Assembly (NCBI GenBank): GCA_027485795.1
Contig: JAIXQK010000003.1
Coordinates: 1-34,057, forward strand
DNA from: Oxalobacteraceae bacterium
GTDB taxonomy: Bacteria; Pseudomonadota; Gammaproteobacteria; Burkholderiales; Burkholderiaceae_D
DNA: 34,057 nt
Direction of reading: 5' to 3'
The position numbers and the translations under genes are program-made. Under the pieces are notes generated by a model that had not been told where the DNA came from, made no database searches, and saw only the letters and a list, made by a program, of their open reading frames with translations. Positions 18,280 to 25,356 of the stretch are shown here, piece by piece. Position 1 is the first letter of the stretch. Every line of letters starts with the position of its first letter.

Positions 18280-19014
18280 ATGAAGCCACTCGCGCCGGGC
18301 ACCGTGATCTTCCACCGCTACAGAGGCTATGGAGTTATCACCGCTGTTAATCTGATGACTGGTTGGGTATCGGCACGCTTTGGCAGTGAAGGGCGTACGC
18401 TCGATTTGAATTTATCCTGCGATCAGGTTCAACATGCCGATGGTGAACCGATTCATTTTCGTGTAGCGCCGCCGGACCGCATGCCTCATGGCCGTTTAAT
18501 GGCGATGATGCGGTCCCTGCACCAAGCGGGCTACCAGCGCCTTTATCTCTACAGCTGGCCGAAACCCTCTGGGCTTCACTGGCGCTGGCATCTATTTACA
18601 GGGAAGCGCGATTGGTACCGGCGCAGCTTGCGTGAAGGCTGGTATGGCTCCGGTGCTGAGTACAACTTGAATCCCGTGCTCGGTTGGGGCGACAGTCCTG
18701 GCGATTCCGTGACTGAGCTTTGTTCAGCGTTGGCTCGCTTCGACCCACAAGGTTTGGCCCAAGCGCTCGGCCGCGATGAAGATCATGCGCGTTGGTTCGC
18801 TGACGTTTGCGATGCCTTACTTCCCAATTATTCTTACTCACTGAGTATGGATCGCTCCAACGGCGCGATACCCGAGTCTCTTCCGATTATTCCGCTGCGC
18901 GCCAATGTACCTGCTTACACTGGCCCAGCGCTGCCTTGGCCGCCTGGCTGGGCTGCGTTGTGGTCGGGGTCACGGCATCATCTGATGCCCATGATCGATC
19001 CGATTCGATATTGA
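18280..19014 (+). CDS. Conserved-looking protein of unknown function
   Basis: The 244-residue soluble protein has no signal peptide or membrane segment. I do not recognise an assigned function. The N-terminus (LAPGTVIFHRYRGYGVIT, then VSARFG) resembles the small SH3-like barrels of CarD or helicase tails, which read as G-V-H-x-G-x-G-V followed by a strand; this is only a pattern impression. The middle is Trp/Tyr-rich (LYLYSWPKPSGLHWRWHLFTG, WYGSGAEYN). The ATG at 18280 is preceded by a TTG codon and has no strong ribosome site. It is followed after about 8 bp by the RluA-type synthase, and then by an MFS gene overlapping that. This tight packing suggests a shared operon and perhaps a shared role. 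Confidence 0.7.
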   Translation: MKPLAPGTVIFHRYRGYGVITAVNLMTGWVSARFGSEGRTLDLNLSCDQVQHADGEPIHFRVAPPDRMPHGRLMAMMRSLHQAGYQRLYLYSWPKPSGLHWRWHLFTGKRDWYRRSLREGWYGSGAEYNLNPVLGWGDSPGDSVTELCSALARFDPQGLAQALGRDEDHARWFADVCDALLPNYSYSLSMDRSNGAIPESLPIIPLRANVPAYTGPALPWPPGWAALWSGSRHHLMPMIDPIRY

Positions 19015-19022
19015 CTTCTGGT

Positions 19023-19934
19023 GTGAGCACTCAGCCCCGTTTGACGGCCCTACTGGGCGTGCTACCGATGCGCGACGGTGTCGCACCAAGCTACGCCTGG
19101 CTACCGCATGGTGATTGGGCGACCTTAGGTTCCTACTTGGCGGTTCGTTTCCCGATGGTGCCCGAGCATGCCTGGCGCGCTCGCATGGCGCGCGGCGATG
19201 TGCGAGATGATCACGGCAGGACGCTTGCTTATGACGAAAGCTTCGTTGGTGGTCAGAGGATTTTTTATTACCGCGAGCGCATCGACGAGACGCCGATCCC
19301 ATTCGAAGAAACGGTGCTTTACCAAGACGATGAGTTGATGGTCGTGGATAAGCCGCACTTCGTGCCAGTGACTCCGGGTGGACGTTTTCTCCATGAGTCT
19401 CTGCTAGTACGCTTGCGCCGCAAGACGGGCTTGCAAAGCATCTCCCCGATTCATCGCCTAGACCGAGAGACGGCGGGTGTGATGCTGTTTTCGGTGAATC
19501 CAGCTACCCGGCCTGTATGGCAAGCGCTGTTTCGCTTTCGACGTGTTCATAAAGTGTATGAAGCACTTGCCCCGGTGCGCGCCGACCTGCTTTCACCACG
19601 TCTGGTCTCCAGTCGTATTGTGCGGGACGATCAGTTTTTCCGTGTGAAAGAAGTCGAGGGTGAACCTAACGCGTTTACGCGTGTTGAGTTGATTTCCCAC
19701 ACGGGTGATGTTGGGCATTACCGCTTGCTGCCCGATACCGGAAAAATGCACCAGTTGCGCATCCACATGAGCTCACTCGGCATACCGATTTTGAATGACT
19801 CGTTTTATCCGATCGCCACCGAATCCAGCAACGAGGATTTTTCCTCGCCGCTCAAGCTGCTCGCTCGTTCAATTGAATTCGTCGACCCGATACGCGGCAT
19901 TGAGCGTTCATTTCAGAGCGTACGATCACTGTGA
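19023..19934 (+). CDS. RluA-family pseudouridine synthase
   Basis: The 303-residue enzyme isomerises specific uridines in RNA to pseudouridine. It carries the family signature HRLDRETAG (144-152), with catalytic Asp 147. VVDKPHFVPVTPGGRFL precedes it, and a MHQLRIHMSSLGIPILND block lies downstream, corresponding to RluA motif III. The N-terminal about 90 residues (LGSYLAVRFP, MARGDV) look like a degenerate S4-type region. I chose the GTG at 19023 because it gives the N-terminus seen in related proteins. A TTG at 19011 overlaps the previous stop, and an ATG at 19068 would trim conserved sequence. The target RNA cannot be named from sequence. Its stop overlaps the MFS start (GTGA). Confidence 0.85.
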   Translation: MSTQPRLTALLGVLPMRDGVAPSYAWLPHGDWATLGSYLAVRFPMVPEHAWRARMARGDVRDDHGRTLAYDESFVGGQRIFYYRERIDETPIPFEETVLYQDDELMVVDKPHFVPVTPGGRFLHESLLVRLRRKTGLQSISPIHRLDRETAGVMLFSVNPATRPVWQALFRFRRVHKVYEALAPVRADLLSPRLVSSRIVRDDQFFRVKEVEGEPNAFTRVELISHTGDVGHYRLLPDTGKMHQLRIHMSSLGIPILNDSFYPIATESSNEDFSSPLKLLARSIEFVDPIRGIERSFQSVRSL

Positions 19935-21142
19935 CGGGTGCTAATGTTTCTCCGCCCGATGCTGATAATCAGGTACCGCGAAGTGCATTTATCGCGCTTG
20001 GTCTAGCCGCATTTGGCAGTGGTATGTCGATGCGGGTGGCGGACCCGATGCTGGTTCGCTTGTCATCCGAGTTTTCGGTGACTGTGGGTACCGTCTCTGC
20101 TGTCATCACGGCGTTTAGCGTGGCTTATGGGATCGCTCAGCTGTTATTTGGCCCGCTCGGCGACCGCTACGGGAAATACTTTGTTATTGCGGTTGGTTGT
20201 TTGTTTTGCTCGGTAACCACGTTACTGTGCGCAGCCGCTACCAATTTTTCTACGCTGCTGGCTGCACGTTTGCTCGCGGGAGCGAGTTGCGCCGCATTAA
20301 TCCCATTATCAATGGCTTGGATTGGGGATGTGGTGCCTTACGAACGGCGCCAAGCAGTGCTCGCCAGATTCATGATTGGTTTGATTCTCGGTAATGGTGT
20401 CGGCGTCTTGCTAGGTGGTTTCTGTGCGGATTACCTGGATTGGCGCATTCCTTTCTTGTTGATCGCTGCCGCATTTTTGTTCACTGGCGCTTATCTTTCA
20501 CATCTACGGGCTCGGCTGCCACACCATGCACTTGCCAAGGGTGACCTACGCGGCGAAGTATCGCAACCCTTGTGGAAATCTTTTTCCAAAGTCGTTGCCG
20601 TACCGTGGGCACGTGTAATTCTGACGAGTGTTTTCATCGAAGGCGCGCTGGTGTTCGGAACCTTGGCGTTTATCCCAACAATTTTGCACCTCCGATTAGG
20701 GATGTCGCTAACTGCTGCCGGGTCTGTCGTCATGTTGTTTGGTCTAGGCGGGCTTTGCTTCGCGATTTTCTCACCCACCTTGGTGCGCTCGCTCGGCGAA
20801 GTCAAATTGATTCGCGCCGGCGGCTGTCTAATGGCAATCTGCATGCTAACGATTGGGTACAGCCCTAGCTGGTGGTTAACCTTACCGGCTTGCTTTCTGT
20901 TTGGTTTAGGCTTTTATATGATGCACAACACTTTGCAGATCAATGCAACCCAGATGGTTCCTGCCGGTCGCGGTGCCGCAGTCGCCGCCTTTGCTTCGTG
21001 CTTTTTTTTCGGACAGGCGGTAGGTGTTGGAGCAACCGGATATTTACTGGACAAAACCGATAGCGCCCATTTGAGTATTTTCTTTTCCATTGCAGTGCTA
21101 GCGGTAGGCTTGCACCTTGCCAAGGCCTGCGCGCGGCGGTGA
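19931..21142 (+). CDS. MFS transporter (12-TM drug/metabolite efflux type)
   Basis: The 403-residue protein has about twelve hydrophobic helices. It carries the MFS motif A, GPLGDRYGKYFV, between helices 2 and 3, and an RLLAGASCAALIPLSMAWIGD segment (motif B/C-like) of the 12-TM drug-proton antiporter type. The last helices include FGLGFYMMHNTLQ and the RGAAVAAFASCFFFGQAVGVG region. The GTG at 19931 overlaps the previous stop by four bases, so translation is probably coupled to the pseudouridine synthase. Substrate is unknown. It could be a sugar or drug exporter; family-level naming is as far as the sequence goes. Confidence 0.85.
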   Translation: MTGANVSPPDADNQVPRSAFIALGLAAFGSGMSMRVADPMLVRLSSEFSVTVGTVSAVITAFSVAYGIAQLLFGPLGDRYGKYFVIAVGCLFCSVTTLLCAAATNFSTLLAARLLAGASCAALIPLSMAWIGDVVPYERRQAVLARFMIGLILGNGVGVLLGGFCADYLDWRIPFLLIAAAFLFTGAYLSHLRARLPHHALAKGDLRGEVSQPLWKSFSKVVAVPWARVILTSVFIEGALVFGTLAFIPTILHLRLGMSLTAAGSVVMLFGLGGLCFAIFSPTLVRSLGEVKLIRAGGCLMAICMLTIGYSPSWWLTLPACFLFGLGFYMMHNTLQINATQMVPAGRGAAVAAFASCFFFGQAVGVGATGYLLDKTDSAHLSIFFSIAVLAVGLHLAKACARR

Positions 21143-21190
21143 GCGTTATCTTGGCTTGACGTTTTGCCGGACAAAAGCTTACGCACCTAC

Positions 21191-21218
21191 TTGTCAGCAA
21201 ATTAATTCATGCTATATC
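21191..21218 (+). promoter_or_regulatory. Probable promoter of the LysR gene at 21250
   Basis: TTGTCA (21191-21196) and TATATC (21213-21218) are separated by 16 bp, with five of six and four of six consensus matches. The leader to the ATG is about 25 nt and lacks a strong Shine-Dalgarno site. Confidence 0.55.
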
Positions 21219-21249
21219 TCCTGCTTTCAATTCTGTTTCACTCAATTTA

Positions 21250-22191
21250 ATGAGCTTCCTGACTTTGGATTTGAATCTGCTGCGGGTGTTTGATGCTGTC
21301 ATGACAGAACAAAACCTGACGCGCGCAGCACAGCGCTTGGCGATGACTCAACCGGCGGTATCGAACGCCGTCAAGCGTCTGCGAGATTCTCTCGGTGACG
21401 ATTTATTGATAAGGACCGCGCACGGGGTAAAACCTACAGCGCGCGCCGAATCTTTGTGGCCAGCGGTTCGACGCGCATTGGCTGAGCTTGAGGAGGCTGT
21501 AGCGCCCCGTAGTTTCGAGCTGGATAAAGCACATGCTACATTCAGAATGGCGATGGCTGACGCAACAGCTGCCTTGATCCTACCTCCTTTGGTCAGGGTG
21601 ATTGAACAGGAGGCACCGGGCATTGATGCCCGTATGGTGCCATTAACGACACGCGAGCCACGGCCTTTACTCTTGCGTGGCGATGTTGAACTGGCGATTG
21701 GCTTCTTCCCAGGAGTAGTTGCGCAACTTCAAGGCGCTACCGAAACGCCGATTCGACACGAACGACTCTACTCCGGACGATATGTTGCCGTCATGCGCAA
21801 GCACCATCCGCTAGCAAAACAAGCACTGACACTTGATCGTTATTGTGAGGCTAATCATTTGCTTGTTAGCTTTTCCGGTCGTGCTCGTGGTTTGGTAGAT
21901 GATGCCTTGGCGTCGGTTGGGCGTGAACGCCGAATCTTGTTAACGGTGAATCAATTTTTCACAGCGGGACAGGTTGTCGCTGCTTCTGACTTGGTGATGG
22001 TAATTCCAAAACACTTGATTAACGCCACGGGCATGTCGGAAGCATTGATCCATCAAGATTTACCTTTTGATTTGCCAGAGGTACACATCGATATGTTGTG
22101 GCATGAACGCGATGGTAGAAGTCCTGGTCACCAATGGTTGCGTGATCAAGTCCGTCGGTCGAGTCAGCAAACAATGGCAAACTCAGTCTAA
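21250..22191 (+). CDS. LysR-family transcriptional regulator
   Basis: The 313-residue protein has an N-terminal helix-turn-helix, DLNLLRVFDAVMTEQNLTRAAQRLAMTQPAVSNAVKRLRD (landmark only; about residues 6-45), followed by a wing with LIRTAHGVKPTARA. The effector domain resembles the NahR/LinR/NodD-like branch (DVELAIGFFPG, YVAVMRKHHPLAK). It lies upstream of and parallel to the GMC oxidoreductase, with an AT-rich 417-bp gap that could carry its operator. The effector is unknown. LysR proteins of this branch often sense aromatic or other small catabolic substrates, but that is only a family tendency. Confidence 0.85.
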   Translation: MSFLTLDLNLLRVFDAVMTEQNLTRAAQRLAMTQPAVSNAVKRLRDSLGDDLLIRTAHGVKPTARAESLWPAVRRALAELEEAVAPRSFELDKAHATFRMAMADATAALILPPLVRVIEQEAPGIDARMVPLTTREPRPLLLRGDVELAIGFFPGVVAQLQGATETPIRHERLYSGRYVAVMRKHHPLAKQALTLDRYCEANHLLVSFSGRARGLVDDALASVGRERRILLTVNQFFTAGQVVAASDLVMVIPKHLINATGMSEALIHQDLPFDLPEVHIDMLWHERDGRSPGHQWLRDQVRRSSQQTMANSV

Positions 22192-22608
22192 ACGCGGGCG
22201 TTGTTTGCCTGAATGATGTTGATCAGGGTAACACGGTTTCAAGCTGTAAATATCTTACTGTGCAGGCTCGATCAACCACGGTAGATTTAATAAAAAGGTT
22301 TTATATAAAAATAGTAATAGCTAATAAAGAGAGCTTGTTTTGGTGGATATCTATGTTTTACCTTTGTGTTTCAACGGTTTAAGCGCGGGACAAAGCGTGT
22401 ATTCCTTCGTTTAAACTGGCGGACAGTTATTGAATAAAAACACGCGCTTGTTTGCTGACTCCGGTTGTTCACTTTTCAACCAATGCTTATCCAAAGCTTT
22501 GTCCACAACTAGCAGCAAGAATTTTTATGATGAAGGTCAGGCTTTAGTTCGAGCACTCACGTAGTGATGGTTGAACTGTGTCGACATGATGGCAAAACGG
22601 AGTGACTC
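22192..22608. other. AT-rich intergenic region with DnaA-box-like 9-mers
   Basis: This 417-bp gap lies between the LysR gene and the GMC oxidoreductase. A tract at about 22282-22335 is strongly A/T, with few G/C bases and stacked TAATA and TATAAA words. Downstream lie TTATCCAAA (22487-22495) and TTGTCCACA (22499-22507), each one mismatch from the DnaA consensus and in the same orientation. A two-mismatch site (TTGTTCACT, 22465-22473) precedes them. GATC occurs twice at the left end. It could be promoter/operator DNA, or part of a replication region. No gene or RNA is recognised. Confidence 0.45.
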
Positions 22609-24249
22609 GTGCAATTGAAGGAAAGTGTTGGCAACTTTGATTACATCATCATTGGTGCTGGGACAGCGGGATGTGTACTTGCGAATCGGCTCAGCCAAGA
22701 CAAAGGTAGCAATGTTTTGCTAATCGAAGCTGGCGGTAAAGATGACTATGTCTGGATTCACATTCCTGTTGGCTATCTTTATTGCATTGATAACCCACGC
22801 ACCGATTGGCGGTTTCGAACATCGACCGAACATGGTTTAAATGGAAGAAGTTTGATTTACCCCAGAGGTAAGGTACTTGGTGGCTGTTCTTCAATTAACG
22901 GCATGATTTACATGCGAGGCCAAAGCCAAGATTATGATGAGTGGGCGTCGTTGACGGGTGACGACCGCTGGTCTTGGCAGAAAGTTTTACCAGTTTTTTT
23001 GAAATCGGAAGATCATCATGGCGGTGCGAATGAATTTCATGGCGCTGGTGGTGAATGGCGAGTTGAGAAACAGCGCTTGCGTTGGGAGATTCTTGACGCT
23101 TTTCGTGATGCAGCAGCTCAGACCGGTATACCCACTATCTCCGACTTTAACCGGGGTGACAATGAAGGGTGTGCTTATTTTGAAGTGAATCAGAAAAACG
23201 GATTTCGCTGGAACACCGCAAAAGCGTTTTTGAAAAGCGCTAGCAGACAAGGCAACTTGAGCATCATGACGGGTTGCCATGTTCAGAGACTGATTTTAGA
23301 AAAAGGCGAGCAGGGTATTCGTTGCAAAGGCGTCGAGTTTACCGGTGGTGGCAAGCTTTGGACCGCGACAGCGGTCAGAGAAACTTTGTTGTCGGCTGGT
23401 GCGATAGGGTCACCGCAAATTCTCCAGAGCTCTGGTATCGGTTCATCGCAGCTGTTGCAGCGGCATCAAATTGCACCCGTGATTGATTTGCCCGGCGTAG
23501 GACAAAATCTCCAAGACCATTTGCAGCTAAGAATGGTGTTTAAAGTCAGCGGCACAAAGACATTGAACACCATGGCCAGTACTTGGCTGGGTAAGGCAGC
23601 CATTGCCGCAGAATACGCGCTAAGGCGAACCGGACCGATGTCGATGGCGCCATCGCAATTGGGTTTGTTTACTCGCTCAGATCCTTCCCAAGCACGAGCG
23701 AACCTTCAATACCATGTGCAACCGTTGTCACTCGACCGATTTGGCCAGCCGCTTCATCCTTTCCCAGCGTTCACGGCGAGTGTTTGTAATTTAAGACCGA
23801 GTTCACGTGGGTCAGTTGAAATTACGAGTGCAGACCCACACCAACCACCAAAAATCAGTCTGAATTATTTGTCGACGACTGAAGATCAAAAAGTTGCGGC
23901 AGACGCAATACGCATAACCCGTCGAATTGTGGGAGCATCAGCTTTGCAGCGCTTTTCCCCACAAGAGTTCAAGCCGGGCCCAGAGCTTCACACCAACGAT
24001 GATCTTGTAAAAGCGGCGGGCGACATTGGCACGACAATTTTCCATCCAGTCGGCACCTGCAAAATGGGGGCATCTACAGATGCAAGCGCTGTGGTGGATA
24101 GTGAGCTGCGCGTGTTCGGCGTCAAGGGATTGCGCGTGGTGGATGCTGCCGTTATGCCGACCATCAGCTCCGGTAATTGCAACTCGCCAATCATCATGAT
24201 CGCCGAGAGAGCAGCCGAACTGATCCGCTCGTCGACCAATTCGGCTTAG
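22609..24249 (+). CDS. GMC-family FAD-dependent oxidoreductase (choline dehydrogenase-like)
   Basis: The 546-residue flavoenzyme oxidises an alcohol group. The FAD dinucleotide motif is at the N-terminus (DYIIIGAGTAGCVLANRLS, about residues 10-28). The GMC signature GGCSSINGMIYMRGQSQDYD follows. The C-terminal FHPVGTCKMG contains active-site H479, and SSGNCNSPIIMIAERAA supplies the second active-site position N525. The His/Asn pair is the usual catalytic arrangement. The GTG start has a GGAG site about 7 bases before it. Several stretches are near 45-48% GC, below the roughly 55% of the core genes, which hints at acquired DNA. A LysR regulator lies just upstream. The substrate could be choline, another alkanol or a polyol; sequence alone does not choose. 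Confidence 0.88.
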   Translation: MQLKESVGNFDYIIIGAGTAGCVLANRLSQDKGSNVLLIEAGGKDDYVWIHIPVGYLYCIDNPRTDWRFRTSTEHGLNGRSLIYPRGKVLGGCSSINGMIYMRGQSQDYDEWASLTGDDRWSWQKVLPVFLKSEDHHGGANEFHGAGGEWRVEKQRLRWEILDAFRDAAAQTGIPTISDFNRGDNEGCAYFEVNQKNGFRWNTAKAFLKSASRQGNLSIMTGCHVQRLILEKGEQGIRCKGVEFTGGGKLWTATAVRETLLSAGAIGSPQILQSSGIGSSQLLQRHQIAPVIDLPGVGQNLQDHLQLRMVFKVSGTKTLNTMASTWLGKAAIAAEYALRRTGPMSMAPSQLGLFTRSDPSQARANLQYHVQPLSLDRFGQPLHPFPAFTASVCNLRPSSRGSVEITSADPHQPPKISLNYLSTTEDQKVAADAIRITRRIVGASALQRFSPQEFKPGPELHTNDDLVKAAGDIGTTIFHPVGTCKMGASTDASAVVDSELRVFGVKGLRVVDAAVMPTISSGNCNSPIIMIAERAAELIRSSTNSA

Positions 24250-24397
24250 CATTAGGCTTGGAGTCTTTTGCGCCGGACGGGCGTACGAGATAAGCACACG
24301 ACCAGCGCACCCTGTATTAATTATGGATAACACAGTAGTGATCACTAACCCGTCGACCTGTTGCCGGCAGCGCACCCTCGTAGCTCACCGCGCATAA

Positions 24398-25177
24398 ATG
24401 AGTGTTGGTACAGGGATTGAACCGTATCTGATACTCGCGCTCGCTGCGCTGCTCGCCGGACTTCTGGACGCGGTGGCGGGCGGCGGCGGCCTGATACAGA
24501 TTCCTGCGCTGTTCGGCGTTTATCCGCAGGCTACACCTGCGACCCTGTTTGGTACCAACAAACTTGCTAGCATTTGCGGCACCGGCATTGCGGCCAGAAC
24601 CTTCTGGAAAACCGTCCCGCTCGACTTTGCGCTTTTACTGCCAGCGACAGGCAGCGCGCTCTTGTTCAGTTTTGCGGGCGCCTGGGCAATGTCTGTCGTT
24701 CCGCCAGAGATATTCAGAAAAGTCTTGCCGCTCATCTTGGCGCTCGTGGCAATTCATGTGTTCCGACACAAGGATTTCGGTGCTGAGGCTGGCGAGGGCG
24801 TAAGCGGACGGAAAAGAACGGCTGCGGCCTTGGTGCTGGGCGCGTTGATGGGCTTCTATGACGGTTTTTTTGGCCCTGGCACCGGAAGCTTTCTTGTTTT
24901 CCTGCTGGTGAGATTCTTCGGCCACGATTTCCTGCGGGCTTCCGCCTCGGCAAAGATCATCAACGTTGCCTGCAACCTGGCGGCGCTCGTCTGGTTTGTC
25001 CCTAACTCGGAACCACTTTGGACGGTTGCCGTGGTGATGGCTTTGTCAAACATGGCCGGCGCATGGCTGGGCGCGCGGTTGGCCATCAAGGAGGGGGCGG
25101 CCTTTGTCAGGAAAGTGTTTTTGCTGGCAGTGCTTGCATTGATCGCCAAAACAGCGTGGGATGCGTTTCTGCGGTGA
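24398..25177 (+). CDS. TSUP (TauE/SafE/YfcA) family membrane transporter
   Basis: The 259-residue protein has about eight membrane segments. It starts with the family's repeat signature LAALLAGLLDAVAGGGGLIQIPALF followed by PATLFGTNKLAS. The second repeat includes GALMGFYDGFFGPGTGSFLVFLLV and KIINVACNLAALVWF. Family members move sulfite, sulfoacetate, taurine-derived anions or other organosulfur or carboxylate compounds; the substrate here is unknown. It is read rightward, 148 bp after the GMC oxidoreductase. The core parS/mnmG region follows, so this gene closes the accessory block. Confidence 0.87.
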   Translation: MSVGTGIEPYLILALAALLAGLLDAVAGGGGLIQIPALFGVYPQATPATLFGTNKLASICGTGIAARTFWKTVPLDFALLLPATGSALLFSFAGAWAMSVVPPEIFRKVLPLILALVAIHVFRHKDFGAEAGEGVSGRKRTAAALVLGALMGFYDGFFGPGTGSFLVFLLVRFFGHDFLRASASAKIINVACNLAALVWFVPNSEPLWTVAVVMALSNMAGAWLGARLAIKEGAAFVRKVFLLAVLALIAKTAWDAFLR

Positions 25178-25186
25178 CCTAGCATC

Positions 25187-25202
25187 TGTTTCACGTGAAA
25201 CA
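25187..25202. promoter_or_regulatory. parS centromere site 1
   Basis: The 16-bp perfect palindrome TGTTTCACGTGAAACA is identical to the widely conserved bacterial parS consensus. ParB, encoded at 28.8 kb, loads here as a CTP-dependent clamp. It sits in the intergenic region just upstream of mnmG (gidA), close to the origin. Confidence 0.97.
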
Positions 25203-25243
25203 AACGCCGTCGAATCAACGCACTCGGCTTCGGGGAAAGCCAT

Positions 25244-25259
25244 TGTTCCACGTGGAACA
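25244..25259. promoter_or_regulatory. parS centromere site 2 (variant)
   Basis: A second perfect 16-bp palindrome, TGTTCCACGTGGAACA, lies 57 bp from the first, centre to centre. It keeps the CACGTG core and changes one symmetric pair (T to C, A to G) relative to site 1. Variants of this kind are functional parS sites in other bacteria. Confidence 0.92.
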
Positions 25260-25315
25260 ACGCTCGCCCAGCGGGTCTGGGCCGGAGTCTGGCTAGTTTT
25301 GACGCTAAATCCCCG

Positions 25316-25321
25316 TATAAT
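25316..25321 (+). promoter_or_regulatory. -10 element of a probable mnmG promoter
   Basis: A perfect TATAAT at 25316-25321 lies 35 bp before the chosen mnmG ATG, giving a leader near 28 nt. The TTGACG at 25299-25304 is too close (11 bp) to be its -35. The properly spaced hexamers are weak, so an activator or a weak -35 must be involved if this promoter is used. Confidence 0.5.
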
Positions 25322-25356
25322 CCAGCCTCTGTTTGACGAGGGTAGTGCCGCCTTAC

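Noticed and set aside
25299-25304. TTGACG as the -35 of the TATAAT before mnmG
   Set aside because: The spacer is only 11 bp, too short for a sigma-70 type promoter.
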